Source of the DNA: Streptomyces sp. NBC_01431
Lineage (GTDB): Bacteria; Actinomycetota; Actinomycetes; Streptomycetales; Streptomycetaceae
Assembly (NCBI RefSeq): GCF_036231355.1
Contig: NZ_CP109496.1
Span: 3,596,001 to 3,660,000 of the forward strand
Length of the DNA stretch: 64,000 bases
Direction: 5' to 3'
The position numbers and the translations under genes were made by a program. Positions 27,319 to 36,768 of this stretch are shown here, piece by piece. A model generated the notes under the pieces. That model saw only the letters and a program-made list of their open reading frames with translations, was not told where the DNA came from and made no database searches. Numbering within the stretch: position 1 is the stretch's first letter; the number at the start of each line of letters is the position of its first letter.

Positions 27319-28343
27319 CAGGCCCGGCCCTCTCGGGTGGCCTCGCGCAGGTCCAGGCCGATGTCGAGGATCGGCGAGGAGTGCGTGAGGGCGCCGACCG
27401 CGAGGTAGTCGACGCCCGTCTCGGCGTACTCGGCCGCGTTCGCCAGGGTGAGGCGGCCCGAGGATTCGAGCATCGCGCGGCCGTTGACCAGGGCGACCGC
27501 CTCGGCCGTCCGCTCCGGGGTGAAGTTGTCGAGCAGGATCAGGTCGGCGCCGGCGTCCAGGACTTCGCCGACCTGGGCCAGGGTGTCGACCTCGACCTCG
27601 ATCGCCAGGTCCGGGAAGCGGTCGCGTACGGCCTTGAAGGCCTCGGCGACGCCACCCGCGGCGACCACATGGTTGTCCTTGACCAGGGCCGCGTCCGACA
27701 GCGACATGCGGTGGTTGACGCCGCCGCCGCAGCGGACCGCGTACTTCTCCAGGGCGCGCAGGCCCGGGGTGGTCTTGCGGGTGTCGCGGACCTTGGCGCC
27801 GGTGCCTTCCAGGGCGTCGGCCCAGGCGCGGGTGGCGGTCGCGATGCCGGACAGCCGGCACAGCAGGTTCAGCGCGCTGCGCTCGCCGGTCAGCAGGTCG
27901 CGGGTGCGGGTGGTGACGCTGAGCAGCTTCTGCCCGGCGGCCACCCGGTCGCCGTCGGCGACGTGCCGCTCGACCTCGAACTCCTCGGTGCACACGATGG
28001 ACAGGATCGCCTCGGCGACCCGCAGGCCCGCGACCGTACCGGCCTCGCGGGCCGTGAAGTCGCCGGTGGCGACGGCGTCCTGGGGGACGGTCGCGGCCGA
28101 CGTGACGTCGATCCCGCCGTCGAGGTCCTCCTCGATGGCGAGGTGGGCGATGTCCTCGACCTGTACGGGGTCCAGGCCCGACTCGGCGAGCAGCGCGGCG
28201 AGCGCCGGGTCGAGCCCGCACTCGTACACCTCCTCGCCGCCGCCGCAGCCGCAGCCGTCGCCGCAGCCGCCCTCGGCGGGCGCACCGATCTGGATCAGGG
28301 GGACGTCCACCGGCTGGGGACGGAGTTCCTCGGGCGTGCTCAC
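27318..28343 (-). CDS. nadC: Nicotinate-nucleotide pyrophosphorylase (quinolinate phosphoribosyltransferase) NadC
   Basis: 341 residues, GTG start. Converts quinolinate and PRPP to nicotinate mononucleotide. Core motifs RKTTPGLRALEKYAVRCGGGVNHRMSLSDAALVKDNH and the late DLILLDNF and SGRLTLANAAEYAETGVDYLAVG are complete. The N-terminus is extended by about 45 residues and contains a Cys/Gly cluster (GGCGDGCGCGGGEE) not part of the catalytic fold. Starts two bases after nadB. The extension may bind a metal; this is inference. Confidence 0.94.
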   Translation of the reverse strand: MSTPEELRPQPVDVPLIQIGAPAEGGCGDGCGCGGGEEVYECGLDPALAALLAESGLDPVQVEDIAHLAIEEDLDGGIDVTSAATVPQDAVATGDFTAREAGTVAGLRVAEAILSIVCTEEFEVERHVADGDRVAAGQKLLSVTTRTRDLLTGERSALNLLCRLSGIATATRAWADALEGTGAKVRDTRKTTPGLRALEKYAVRCGGGVNHRMSLSDAALVKDNHVVAAGGVAEAFKAVRDRFPDLAIEVEVDTLAQVGEVLDAGADLILLDNFTPERTAEAVALVNGRAMLESSGRLTLANAAEYAETGVDYLAVGALTHSSPILDIGLDLREATREGRA

Positions 28344-28345
28344 GG

Positions 28346-30034
28346 TTACGGCTCCAGGGGGGTGGCGGCGACGGTCGGGGGGAAGGTGGCACCGGCGGTG
28401 GGACGGATGTCCAGGGACCGCTCGGGCGTGATGCGGACGACGAGGTGGCGCTGCCAGGAGGCGTCGTCGCGGTCCGGCCGGTCCTCGCGCCAGTGGCAGC
28501 CGCGGGTCTCCTCGCGGGCGGCGGCAGCGGCGACCAGGACCCGGGCGACGAGCAGCAGGTTGGTGGTCTCCCACGCCTCGACGCCCGGCACGGCCGCCTT
28601 GTGCTCGTCGGCGCGGATCGCCTCCAGGCGGTCGGCGGCCTCGGCGAGGCTGTCGGCGGAGCGCAGCACTCCGGCGCCCGCGGTCATGATCCGCTGGACC
28701 TGGATCCGGGCGGCCGGGTCGAGCAGCGGCACGGCAGCGCCCTGCGGCTCAACGCCAACTGCCTTGCCCGGTACGTAGGTTGAGACGTTCGCCGCGATGT
28801 CCGCCGCGATGTTCTCCGCGAAGACCAGGCCCTCAAGGAGGGAGTTGGAGGCGAGCCGGTTGGCGCCGTGGACGCCGGTGCAGGCGACCTCGCCGCACGC
28901 GTACAGGCCCGCCACCGTGGTGCGGCCGCGCAGGTCGGTGCGGATGCCGCCGGACGCGTAGTGCGCGGCCGGGGCGACGGGGATCGGCTCGGTCACCGGG
29001 TCGATGCCGTGCGAGCGGCAGGCGGCCAGGATGGTCGGGAAGCGCTGCTCCCACATCTGGGCGCCGAAGTGCCGGGCGTCCAGGTACATGTGCTCAGTGC
29101 CCCGCGCCTGCATCTGGCGGGTGATGGCCTTGGCGACGATGTCACGCGGGGCGAGCTCCGCCAGCTCGTGCTGACCGAGCATGAAACGGGTGCCCGACGC
29201 GTCGACCAGGTGGGCGCCCTCGCCGCGCACGGCCTCCGACACCAGCGGCTGCTGGCCCTCGGAGTCCGCGCCGAGGAACAGCACCGTCGGGTGGAACTGG
29301 ACGAATTCGAGGTCGGAGATCTCGGCGCCCGCGCGCAGCGCGAGGGCCACGCCGTCGCCGGTGGACACCGACGGGTTGGTGGTGGCCGAGAACACCTGGC
29401 CCATGCCGCCGGTCGCCAGCACGACGGCGGGCGCGCGGACCGCACCCACGCCGTCGTGCTGGCCCTCGCCCATCACGTGCAGGGTGATGCCGGCGGTGCG
29501 GCCCCGCTCGTCCTTGAGGAGGTCGAGCACCAACGCGTTCTCGATGGTGCGCACGGCCTGCGTACGGACCGCTTCGACCAGCGCGCGGGAGATCTCGGCG
29601 CCGGTCGCGTCCCCGCCCGCGTGCGCGATGCGGCGGCGGTGGTGGCCACCTTCGCGGGTCAGCGAGATCGCACCCGTCTCGTCGGTGTCGAAGTGGGCGC
29701 CGGTGGCGATCAACCGCCGTACGGCGTCCGGGCCCTCGGTCACGAGCAGGCGTACCGCGTCCTCGTCGCACAGGCCCGCTCCCGCCACCAGGGTGTCGCC
29801 CAGGTGCTGATCGGGGGTGTCGCCCTCGCCGAGTGCCGCCGCTATGCCGCCCTGCGCCCAGCGCGTCGAGCCGTCGTCCAGGCGGGCCTTGGTGACGACG
29901 ACCGTGGCGAGGCCCGCCGCCGTGCAGCGCAGGGCGGCGGTCAGGCCCGCGACTCCGGAGCCGACGACCACGACGTCCGCGTCGATGGCCCAGCCGGGTG
30001 CGGGGGCGTCAAGCCGTATGCCGGTGCTTGTCAT
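28346..30034 (-). CDS. nadB: L-aspartate oxidase NadB
   Basis: 562 residues. FAD-binding Rossmann motif [17 protein letters not shown] near residue 20, then [13 protein letters not shown] and the active-site loop [14 protein letters not shown]. It oxidises L-aspartate to iminoaspartate for quinolinate synthesis. nadA is not in this cluster, so quinolinate synthase is encoded elsewhere. The ATG overlaps the panC stop as ATGA. The C-terminal part includes [15 protein letters not shown], the usual end of this family. Confidence 0.94.
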   Translation of the reverse strand: MTSTGIRLDAPAPGWAIDADVVVVGSGVAGLTAALRCTAAGLATVVVTKARLDDGSTRWAQGGIAAALGEGDTPDQHLGDTLVAGAGLCDEDAVRLLVTEGPDAVRRLIATGAHFDTDETGAISLTREGGHHRRRIAHAGGDATGAEISRALVEAVRTQAVRTIENALVLDLLKDERGRTAGITLHVMGEGQHDGVGAVRAPAVVLATGGMGQVFSATTNPSVSTGDGVALALRAGAEISDLEFVQFHPTVLFLGADSEGQQPLVSEAVRGEGAHLVDASGTRFMLGQHELAELAPRDIVAKAITRQMQARGTEHMYLDARHFGAQMWEQRFPTILAACRSHGIDPVTEPIPVAPAAHYASGGIRTDLRGRTTVAGLYACGEVACTGVHGANRLASNSLLEGLVFAENIAADIAANVSTYVPGKAVGVEPQGAAVPLLDPAARIQVQRIMTAGAGVLRSADSLAEAADRLEAIRADEHKAAVPGVEAWETTNLLLVARVLVAAAAAREETRGCHWREDRPDRDDASWQRHLVVRITPERSLDIRPTAGATFPPTVAATPLEP

Positions 30035-31035
30035 TCCGGTGCTCCGAACGTGAGCGGGATGTTGTCGATGAGGCGCGTGGTGCCGACACGGGCGGCGACC
30101 GCGAGGACCGCCTCACCGCCGAACCCGTCGCAGGCCTCCGTGAACGTCGCCGGGTCGACCAGCGCCAAGTAGTCGGCCACGACCGGGGGTTCGGCCTTGG
30201 CCGCCTCGTCGAGCACGCCTTGAGCCACGGCCTTGATGGCCACGGGGGACGGCGCCGCCGCGGCGACCGCGTACGCGTCGGCGGCGGCCCTGGCCTCGCC
30301 GATCGCGGTGAGCGCGTCGGCGCGGCCCGTGGCCGCGCCCGCGGCGGCGGCCCGCGCGTACAGGGCGTGCTCGGCGGCGAGCCGGTCGCGGGCCGCGAAC
30401 AGGGCACGGGAGAGGGCGAGGGCCGCGGTCCGCTCGGCCGGGGCGAGATAGCGGTTGCGGCTGGAGAGCGCGAGGCCGTCGTCCTCGCGCACCGTCGGTA
30501 CGCCGACGATCTCCACGGGGAAGTTCAGATCGCGCACCATGCGCCGGATCAGCGCGAGCTGCTGGGCGTCCTTCTGCCCGTACAGCGCGAGGTCGGGCGC
30601 GGTCAGGTGGAGCAGCTTGGCGACGACGGTCAGCATGCCGTCGAAGTGGCCGGGCCGGCAGGCGCCTTCGAGGCGCTCGCCCATGGGGCCCGCGGTGACG
30701 CGCACTTGGGGCTCGCCGCCGGGATAAACCTCTTCGACCGACGGCGCGAACACCGCGTCGGCGCCCTCGCGTTCGGCGATCGCGCGGTCCGCGTCCAGGG
30801 TGCGCGGATAGCGGTCCAGATCCTCGCCCGCGCCGAACTGCAACGGGTTGACGAACACGGTGACCACCACCTGCCCGTCGGAGCCGGCCAGTCGGCGTGC
30901 GGTACGGATCAGGGTGGCGTGGCCCTCGTGGAGCGCGCCCATGGTCATGACGACGGCGCGGCGGCCGGTCCGCTCCAGGGCCGCGAGCTCCGCGGCCGTA
31001 CGCACGAGGGCGGTCTTGGCGGCCTGGGCCTTCAT
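30031..31035 (-). CDS. panC: Pantothenate synthetase (pantoate-beta-alanine ligase) PanC
   Basis: 334 residues. Motifs [15 protein letters not shown] (HxGH ATP site), [34 protein letters not shown] and the KMSKS-like LSSRNRYL are all there. Joins pantoate to beta-alanine to make pantothenate. It is longer than the usual 280 residues because of Ala-rich insertions around residues 240-280. ATGA overlaps with both neighbours, so it is coupled upstream to the DUF2520 gene and downstream to nadB. Confidence 0.94.
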   Translation of the reverse strand: MKAQAAKTALVRTAAELAALERTGRRAVVMTMGALHEGHATLIRTARRLAGSDGQVVVTVFVNPLQFGAGEDLDRYPRTLDADRAIAEREGADAVFAPSVEEVYPGGEPQVRVTAGPMGERLEGACRPGHFDGMLTVVAKLLHLTAPDLALYGQKDAQQLALIRRMVRDLNFPVEIVGVPTVREDDGLALSSRNRYLAPAERTAALALSRALFAARDRLAAEHALYARAAAAGAATGRADALTAIGEARAAADAYAVAAAAPSPVAIKAVAQGVLDEAAKAEPPVVADYLALVDPATFTEACDGFGGEAVLAVAARVGTTRLIDNIPLTFGAPE

Positions 31036-31955
31036 CGGGCTTCTCCTTCGGCGAGGACGCCGAGCAGGTCCTCGGCGAGCTCGGGCTTCAGCAGTCCGTG
31101 GGCGAGCGCCCGGTCGGCGGTCGTACGGGCCATCGCGAGGTAGCCGGCGACGGTGCCCGGCGCGTGCTTGCGCAACTCGGCGACGTGGGCGGCGACCGTG
31201 CCGGCGTCGCCGCGCGCGACCGGACCGGTCAGGGCCGCGTCCCCGGAGCGCAGGGCGTTGTCGAGCGCGGCACCGAGCAGCGGGCCGAGCATCCGGTCGG
31301 GGGCCTCGACGCCCGCTTGGCGCAGCAGCTCCATGGCCTGGGCGACCAGCGTGACCAGGTAGTTCGCGCCGAGCGCGAGGGCCGCGTGGTACAGCGGGCG
31401 GGCCGCCTCCTCGATCCACTCCGGTTCGCCGCCCATCTCGATGACCAGCGCCTCGGCGGCGAGCCGCAGCTCCTCGGGGGCGGTCACGCCGAACGAGCAG
31501 CCCGCGAGCCGCTGGACGTCCACGCTCGTGCCGGTGAACGTCATCGCGGGGTGCAGGGCGAGCGGCAGCGCGCCGGCCCGTCGGGCGGGGTCGAGGACGG
31601 CCGTCCCGTACCGCCCCGAGGTGTGCACCAGGAGCTGGCCGGGCCGGATCGCGCCGGTCTCGGCGAGACCCTCGACCAGACCGGGCAGCGCGTCGTCCGG
31701 AACGGTGAGCAGCACCAGGTCCGAGCGCTCCATGACCTGGGCGGGCGGGACCAGGGGCACGTCGGGCAGCAGGGTGGCGGCCCGGCGCACGGAGGCGTCG
31801 GACACGCCGGAGACCGCGACCGGGCGGTGACCGGCGAGCTGGAGCGCGGCGGCGAGTGCGGGGCCGACCCGGCCCGCGCCGACGACGCCCACGGCGAGGC
31901 GGGCGGGGCGGTCCGCCGGACTGTGGTCGAAGCGGTGCTCTGGTGATGCGTTCAC
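31032..31955 (-). CDS. Rossmann-like and DUF2520 domain oxidoreductase
   Basis: 307 residues, GTG start with GGAAGG upstream. N-terminal NAD(P)-binding fold with [25 protein letters not shown]-terminal helical DUF2520 domain ([23 protein letters not shown]) like the dimer domain of 6-phosphogluconate-dehydrogenase-type reductases. Its place as first gene of the panC operon, with an ATGA overlap, suggests a linked step such as ketopantoate reduction, but DUF2520 proteins have no established reaction that I know of. The fold prediction is firm; the function is inferred from context only. Confidence 0.82.
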   Translation of the reverse strand: MNASPEHRFDHSPADRPARLAVGVVGAGRVGPALAAALQLAGHRPVAVSGVSDASVRRAATLLPDVPLVPPAQVMERSDLVLLTVPDDALPGLVEGLAETGAIRPGQLLVHTSGRYGTAVLDPARRAGALPLALHPAMTFTGTSVDVQRLAGCSFGVTAPEELRLAAEALVIEMGGEPEWIEEAARPLYHAALALGANYLVTLVAQAMELLRQAGVEAPDRMLGPLLGAALDNALRSGDAALTGPVARGDAGTVAAHVAELRKHAPGTVAGYLAMARTTADRALAHGLLKPELAEDLLGVLAEGEAR

Positions 31956-32086
31956 GCGTGGGGGCCTTCCGTTCCAGTCCGCGAGGGGTACCGGACGCCA
32001 AACCAAAATCAAACGGCCCCGTCATGCTACGCCCCGGGCCGGAAAACTCCGTTGGTTGTCCACAGGCTGTGGGCGATCATCACACC

Positions 32087-33289
32087 ATGGCAGATCCCGA
32101 GCTCCATCCCCTCCCCGAGTCCACCTCCGACGCCCCCGGCGGGACGGCGGACAAGACCCCGGAACAGGCCCGGCAGCACCGCCTGGCCGTCTTCCGGGGC
32201 GCCAAGCGGACCCTGGCGGACCAGACGGTCGACCACACCCTCGCGGAGCGGCTGACGGCCCTCCTGGCGGACGGCGCCGAGGTCTACGACCTGGACGAGT
32301 TCCCCGACGTCTACGGCAACGGCGCCGTGGCCGAGCTGGAGCGGCGCACCGCCGAGGCGCTCGGCTTCCCCGCCGCCGCGTTCTTCCCGACCGGCACCAT
32401 GGCCCAGCAGGTCGCCCTGCGCTGCTGGGCCTCGCGCACCGGCGACCCGACGGTCGCCCTGCACCCCATGGCCCACCCCGAAGTGCATGAGCGCGACGCG
32501 TTCAGCCAGGTCAGCGGGTTGCGCACGGTCCACCCGACGGAGGAGCCGCGACTGCCGAACGCGGACGAGGTACGCGGCTTCGAGGAGCCGTTCGCCACCC
32601 TGATGCTGGAGCTTCCGCTGCGCGACGCGGGCTACGTCCTGCCAACCTGGGACGAACTGGTCGCCGTGGTCGACGCGGCCCGTGAGCGCGACGCCGTGGT
32701 GCACTTCGACGGCGCCAGGCTCTGGGAGACCACAGTCCACTTCGGCCGCTCCCTGCCCGAGATCGCGGGCCTCGCGGACAGCGTGTACGTGTCGTTCTAC
32801 AAGACGCTGGGCGGCCTGTCGGGCGCGGTCCTGGTGGGCTCCGAGTCACTGATCGAGCAGGCCCGCACCTGGCGGCACCGCTACGGCGGCCAGCTCTTCC
32901 AGCAGTTCCCCGCCGCCCTCGCGGGCCTGCTCGGGCTGCGCAAGGTGCTGCCCGAACTCCCCTCGTACGTGGCCCACGCCAAGGTCGTGGCCGAGGCCAT
33001 GAAGGAGGGCTTCACGGCGGCGGGCGTGCCGTGGTTCCGCGTCCATCCCGAGCCGCCGCACACCCACGAGTTCCAGGTGTGGCTGCCGTACGACGCCGAG
33101 GTGCTCAGCGCGGCCGCGCTGGCCCAGGCCGAGGAGAGCGGCGTCTGCCTGTTCCGGCGCTGGTTCGCCAACCCCTCGGGACCGGCCGGCCTCGCCTTCA
33201 CCGAGGTCACGGTGAACGCGCCGGGCCTGGCGTGGACCGCCGAGGACGTACGCGCCGCGGTGGCCGACTTCGTACGACGGCTGCCGTAA
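32087..33289 (+). CDS. PLP-dependent threonine aldolase/beta-eliminating lyase family protein
   Basis: 400 residues. Fold-type I PLP enzyme: D208 in HFDGARLW contacts the pyridine nitrogen and K239 in VSFYKTLGGLSGA forms the Schiff base. The general family is low-specificity L-threonine aldolase (glycine plus acetaldehyde from threonine). It is longer than the classic 330-residue enzymes because of an N-terminal extension (about 25 residues). Start ATG 32087 lies in the gap divergent from the cofactor operon. Actual substrate not determinable. Confidence 0.87.
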   Translation: MADPELHPLPESTSDAPGGTADKTPEQARQHRLAVFRGAKRTLADQTVDHTLAERLTALLADGAEVYDLDEFPDVYGNGAVAELERRTAEALGFPAAAFFPTGTMAQQVALRCWASRTGDPTVALHPMAHPEVHERDAFSQVSGLRTVHPTEEPRLPNADEVRGFEEPFATLMLELPLRDAGYVLPTWDELVAVVDAARERDAVVHFDGARLWETTVHFGRSLPEIAGLADSVYVSFYKTLGGLSGAVLVGSESLIEQARTWRHRYGGQLFQQFPAALAGLLGLRKVLPELPSYVAHAKVVAEAMKEGFTAAGVPWFRVHPEPPHTHEFQVWLPYDAEVLSAAALAQAEESGVCLFRRWFANPSGPAGLAFTEVTVNAPGLAWTAEDVRAAVADFVRRLP

Positions 33290-33314
33290 CCGGTGGTCCC
33301 GGCGCCCCGCCCGC

Positions 33315-33545
33315 TCAGCGGCAGGCGGGCGGGTGGTGACGGGGGTGGTGCGGGGCGAACAGGCGGGCCAGGGCCGCGCGCAGCCGGCCGGTGGCGAGCC
33401 GGCCCGCCAGAACCGCCTCGAAGCGGCGGTAGTCCCGCAGTTCCCGCAGCACCGCCACGTCGTGGGTGCCGGGGAGCGGCGGCGCGCTCTCACCGAGCCG
33501 GGCCATGCGGTAGCTGTCGATCATGTGCTGCTGTATCGCGTCCAT
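33315..33545 (-). CDS. Small hypothetical protein (76 residues)
   Basis: MDAIQQHMIDSYRMARLGE, then PGTHDVAVLRELRDYRRFEAVLAGR and a basic His/Pro-rich end. The middle resembles the helical part of the 25741-26346 protein (HD-AVLRELR against HDLAALRALR), so both may belong to one Streptomyces family of unknown role. GGAGG precedes the ATG very closely. It is divergent from the ArsR-type regulator across a region with two operator copies, so it may be the regulator's target. Confidence 0.6.
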   Translation of the reverse strand: MDAIQQHMIDSYRMARLGESAPPLPGTHDVAVLRELRDYRRFEAVLAGRLATGRLRAALARLFAPHHPRHHPPACR

Positions 33546-33583
33546 GCCTCCACGGTGAACCCGTTCGGGCCGCCCGTCGCGCT

Positions 33584-33648
33584 GATTGACGAGCCGCGTC
33601 AAATGGCGCTGACCAGCGGCGCCGATTGACCGGGACCGTCAATCGGCG
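33584..33648. promoter_or_regulatory. Two operator copies between divergent genes (ArsR-type)
   Basis: Site 1, 33620-33648: perfect 11-base arms CGCCGATTGAC and GTCAATCGGCG around a 7-base spacer. Site 2, 33584-33604: GATTGAC-N7-GTCAAAT, same core and spacer with two changes. Centres are 40 bases apart. They lie between the 76-residue gene and the DUF5937/ArsR gene. Confidence 0.75.
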
Positions 33649-33683
33649 GGGGCGTTGTCAGTGGCCCGGTGCACGATGGGGCC

Positions 33684-34802
33684 ATGAGCGTGACCATCGA
33701 CATCACGGGCCTGCCCGCCGAGCGCATCGACTTCTCGATCTCGCCGCTCGCCGAGCTCGGCCTGGCCCTGCACGCGCTCTCCGAGCCCGGCCACCACCCG
33801 GGCCTGCACGGCTGGGCGACGGCGACCGCGGCCGCCCTGAAGCCGGACCTCGCCGACCGGCTGCACGAGGCCGATTTCCTGTGGCGCAACACCTTCTCCG
33901 ACGTGTTCATGCCCTTCGCGGGCATACCCGGCTGGGACGGGCGTACGGGCTCGACGCTCGCCGAGGACCTGGACCTGCTCGACCGGCTCTCCGACGAGCG
34001 GTTCACCGCCGCCGCCCTGGAGTTCACCTGCTCCAGCCTGTACGGGGTCAAGACGCCGTCCCCGCTGCGCGATCCGGCGCTGCGCGTGCGCGCCCTGGAG
34101 ATGGCGGCGACCCGCGGCCCGCGCCAAGTGGAGTTCACCCAGCGCCTGTTGAGCGACCCGGCGTCCGTGCGGGCGTGGGTGCGGCGGCTCCTGGAGGACT
34201 GCGAGGAGGCCTTCTTCGCGGACACCTGGCAGCGGGTCCGGGTCCAACTGGCCGCCGACGCGCGGCACAAGGCGGAGCTGCTGCGCCGCAAGGGGCTCGG
34301 CGAGGCCGTCCAGGCGGTGTCGGCCGCGCTGAGCCTGGACGCGAGCGGGACACGAATCAGCGTGGACAAGCTGACCGAGGGGCGGACGACCGCCACCGAC
34401 CCGGAGCCCGGCGCCGGCCTCACCTTCGTGCCCACCTCGTTCGGCTGGCCGCACCTGATGGTGCTGCACGCCCCGGGCTGGCGGCCGGTGATCCACTATC
34501 CGGTGCACGGACCCGAACTGCCCTCGCCCGCCTCGGTCGAGGTCCTCAAGCTGCGGATGGAGGCCCTCGCGCACCCGATGCGGATGCGGCTGTGCCGCAA
34601 CCTGGCCCGCTCGCCGTACACGACGAGCGAGCTGGCCGACGCACACGGCATCACCGCGCCCGAGGTCTCCCGCCACCTGGCCGTCCTGAAGAAGGCCGGG
34701 CTCATCACGACCCGGCGGCGCGGGCGTTACGTACTGCACCAGCTGGACCTGACGGTGGTGGCCCGCCTCGGCAGCGACTTCCTTGAGGGGGTGCTGCGGT
34801 AG
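33684..34802 (+). CDS. DUF5937-ArsR family transcriptional regulator
   Basis: 372 residues. The N-terminal 270 residues match the DUF5937 pattern of Streptomyces regulators (ERIDFSISPLAELGLALHALSEPGHHP; WGRVRVQL-type positions). The last 90 residues are an ArsR winged helix: LKLRMEALAHPMRMRLCRNLARSPYTTSELADAHGITAPEVSRHLAVLKKAGLI. No CxC metal motif, so it is not a classical metal sensor; the large N-domain may bind a ligand. Start ATG 33684; the 33669 in-frame start is less likely. Its own upstream dyads suggest autoregulation. Confidence 0.85.
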   Translation: MSVTIDITGLPAERIDFSISPLAELGLALHALSEPGHHPGLHGWATATAAALKPDLADRLHEADFLWRNTFSDVFMPFAGIPGWDGRTGSTLAEDLDLLDRLSDERFTAAALEFTCSSLYGVKTPSPLRDPALRVRALEMAATRGPRQVEFTQRLLSDPASVRAWVRRLLEDCEEAFFADTWQRVRVQLAADARHKAELLRRKGLGEAVQAVSAALSLDASGTRISVDKLTEGRTTATDPEPGAGLTFVPTSFGWPHLMVLHAPGWRPVIHYPVHGPELPSPASVEVLKLRMEALAHPMRMRLCRNLARSPYTTSELADAHGITAPEVSRHLAVLKKAGLITTRRRGRYVLHQLDLTVVARLGSDFLEGVLR

Positions 34803-34844
34803 CGCTGCGCGGGGGCGGTCGAGGCGACTGCGGCCAGTCGGCGG

Positions 34845-34876
34845 CTGGTCGCGCGGTCCACCGCGCCCCTCGGGGC
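34845..34876. repeat. Copy A of dispersed CTGGTCGCGC intergenic element
   Basis: CTGGTCGCGCGGTCCACCGC followed by GCCCCTCGGGGC. Related copies are at 49714, 54446 and 55316. GC-rich palindromic end (GCCCCTCGGGGC) can form a hairpin. Confidence 0.65.
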
Positions 34877-34884
34877 GCTCGGCG

Positions 34885-35862
34885 CTAGGACACCCTCAGC
34901 AGGAGCTTGCCCGTCGAGGTGCGGCCCTCCATCAACTCATGGGCGGCGGCCACCTCTTCGAGAGGGAACTCCGCCGTGATCGGCAGCTCCACCTGGCCGG
35001 TGGTGGCCAGCCGCAGCGCCCGCCCGGCGATGTCGCGCAACGCCCCCCGGTCGCCGGCCGCCGCGAGCCCCAGGATCGAGAAGCCCGAGACGGTGCGACC
35101 GCGCGAGTACAGCTCGGCCTGCCCGACCTGCCAGGCCTGCTCACCGCTCGCGTTGCCGTACGAGACAAGCCGGCCGAACAGGGCGAGCGACTCCAGGCCG
35201 CGGCGCAGGGTCTCGCCGCCGACCGGGTCGAGCACCAGGTCCACGCCCCGGCCGCCGGTGGCCCGCAGCACGTCCGCGTCGAAGCTGTCGGTCAGGAAGG
35301 CGTCGTCGTAGCCGTGCTTGCGGGCGTAGTCGGCCTTGGCCTCGCTGGAGACCACGCCGTACACCGCGCCCGCCCCGGCCAGCTTGGCGATCTGCCCGGC
35401 AACGGTGCCGACGCCGCCCGCCGCGCCCTGGACCAGGACGCTCTCGCCGGGCTGTAGCCGGCCCACCTCGTGGATGAGGGCGTGGGCGGTCGGCAGCACG
35501 GTGGGCAGCGTGGCCGCGGTGCGCAGGCTCACGCCCTCGGGTACGGGGAAGACGGTGACGGCCGAGGCGAGGGCGACGTCCGCGTAGGCTCCGCCCTCGG
35601 TCATCGCGGCGACCTCCTGGCCGACCGCGAGGCCCTCGACCCCGGCGCCGATCGCGCGGATGCGGCCGGAGAGTTCCAGGCCGGGCACGAAGGGCAGCGA
35701 GGCGACCCGGTATCCCGCCGAACGCGCCTTCAGATCCGCGAAGTTGACGCCGGCGTAGGCGACGTCGACGCTCACCTCACCGGGCCCCGGCCGCGGCACC
35801 TCCGCCTCCACCAGCTGGAGAACCTCCGGACCGCCGAACTCGTCGAATCGGATCGCGCGCAT
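34885..35862 (-). CDS. Zinc-type/quinone oxidoreductase (MDR family)
   Basis: 325 residues. Medium-chain reductase layout: N-terminal GroES-like domain (VPRPGPGEVSVDVAYAGVNFADLKARSAGY), NADPH-binding Rossmann with VLVQGAAGGVGTVAGQIAKLAGA, and the family C-terminus. The catalytic zinc cysteines of alcohol dehydrogenases are missing and VNFAD is present, so it is a QOR-type NADPH:quinone reductase. Start ATG 35862 lies 50 bases after a perfect operator dyad on a well-formed promoter, so expression is probably switched by a repressor. Confidence 0.9.
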   Translation of the reverse strand: MRAIRFDEFGGPEVLQLVEAEVPRPGPGEVSVDVAYAGVNFADLKARSAGYRVASLPFVPGLELSGRIRAIGAGVEGLAVGQEVAAMTEGGAYADVALASAVTVFPVPEGVSLRTAATLPTVLPTAHALIHEVGRLQPGESVLVQGAAGGVGTVAGQIAKLAGAGAVYGVVSSEAKADYARKHGYDDAFLTDSFDADVLRATGGRGVDLVLDPVGGETLRRGLESLALFGRLVSYGNASGEQAWQVGQAELYSRGRTVSGFSILGLAAAGDRGALRDIAGRALRLATTGQVELPITAEFPLEEVAAAHELMEGRTSTGKLLLRVS

Positions 35863-35910
35863 GTCGCCACTCCCCCGCACTTGAATTGCCCTGGGTTCCG
35901 AACGAGCCCG

Positions 35911-35939
35911 ATAGTACGACGCCCGTCGTACTAAGACAA
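35911..35939 (-). promoter_or_regulatory. Promoter with perfect 22-bp operator for the quinone oxidoreductase
   Basis: Minus strand: TTGTCT (35939-35934), 17-base spacer, TACTAT (35916-35911). Within it a dyad TAGTACGACG-CC-CGTCGTACTA at 35912-35933 (10-base arms, no mismatch) fills the spacer and part of the -10. TetR-type regulators bind such sites; no TetR gene is adjacent. Confidence 0.78.
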
Positions 35940-36039
35940 TGCCGGTCGGCGAGGGCCCGGGGCTGCACCGGGTCGCGGCGGCCCGGCGCGGAGCGGAAGG
36001 CCGCGCGCCGGGCGGACCCGGCACCGGCGGGCCCGCCGG

Positions 36040-36714
36040 TCAGACGGCGCCGCCACCCGCGCGGACCAGCCCCGTCTCGTACGCCAGCACCACGACCTGC
36101 ACCCGGTCACGCAGGCCCAGCTTGGTCAGGATGCGGCCCACGTGGGTCTTCACGGTGGCCTCCGAGAGGACCAGGCGGGCGGCGATCTCGCCGTTGGACA
36201 GCCCCTGGGCGACGAGCAGCATGACCTCGCGCTCGCGCTCGGTCAGCTTCTCCAGCTGCTTGTGCTCCGGCTCCTTGCCGCTGGCCGGGAGCATCGGCGC
36301 GAACCGGTCCAGGAGGCGGCGGGTCGTGGAGGGCGCGACCACCGCGTCCCCGCTGTGCACCGAGCGGATCGCGCCGAGCAGTTCGGCCGGGGGCACGTCC
36401 TTGAGCATGAAACCGCTCGCGCCCGCCTTCAGCCCGGAGAAGGCGTACTCGTCCAGGTCGAAGGTGGTGAGGATCAGCACCTTGGGGGGATTGGCCGCCG
36501 CGCAGATCCGCCGGGTCGCCTCCACCCCGTCCAGCTTCGGCATGCGCACGTCCATCAGGACCACGTCCACCTCGGTCGCCCGGAGCACCTCGATGGCCTC
36601 CGCGCCGTCGCCCGCCTCCGCGACGACGTCCATGTCCGGCTGCGCGGCGAGCACCATCCGGAACCCCGTGCGCAGTAGCACCTGGTCGTCCACGAGCATC
36701 ACGCGGATCGTCAT
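36040..36714 (-). CDS. NarL/LuxR-type response regulator
   Basis: 224 residues. Receiver with DD at 9-10, phosphorylated D55 in VVLMDVRMPK and KD in FMLKDVPP; C-terminal LuxR helix-turn-helix LTEREREVMLLVAQGLSNGEIAARLVLSEATVKTHVGRIL. Partner of the histidine kinase that precedes it by 54 bases on the same strand. The regulon cannot be inferred from this window. Confidence 0.93.
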   Translation of the reverse strand: MTIRVMLVDDQVLLRTGFRMVLAAQPDMDVVAEAGDGAEAIEVLRATEVDVVLMDVRMPKLDGVEATRRICAAANPPKVLILTTFDLDEYAFSGLKAGASGFMLKDVPPAELLGAIRSVHSGDAVVAPSTTRRLLDRFAPMLPASGKEPEHKQLEKLTEREREVMLLVAQGLSNGEIAARLVLSEATVKTHVGRILTKLGLRDRVQVVVLAYETGLVRAGGGAV

Positions 36715-36768
36715 CGTTCTCTCTCCATCACGCCGTACAACGGTACGTACCCCAGCACGTACAGGAAA

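Noticed and set aside
33639..34739. Minus-strand open frame opposite the DUF5937-ArsR gene
   Set aside because: The plus frame has a clean ArsR domain and regulator-like length; the minus frame has none.
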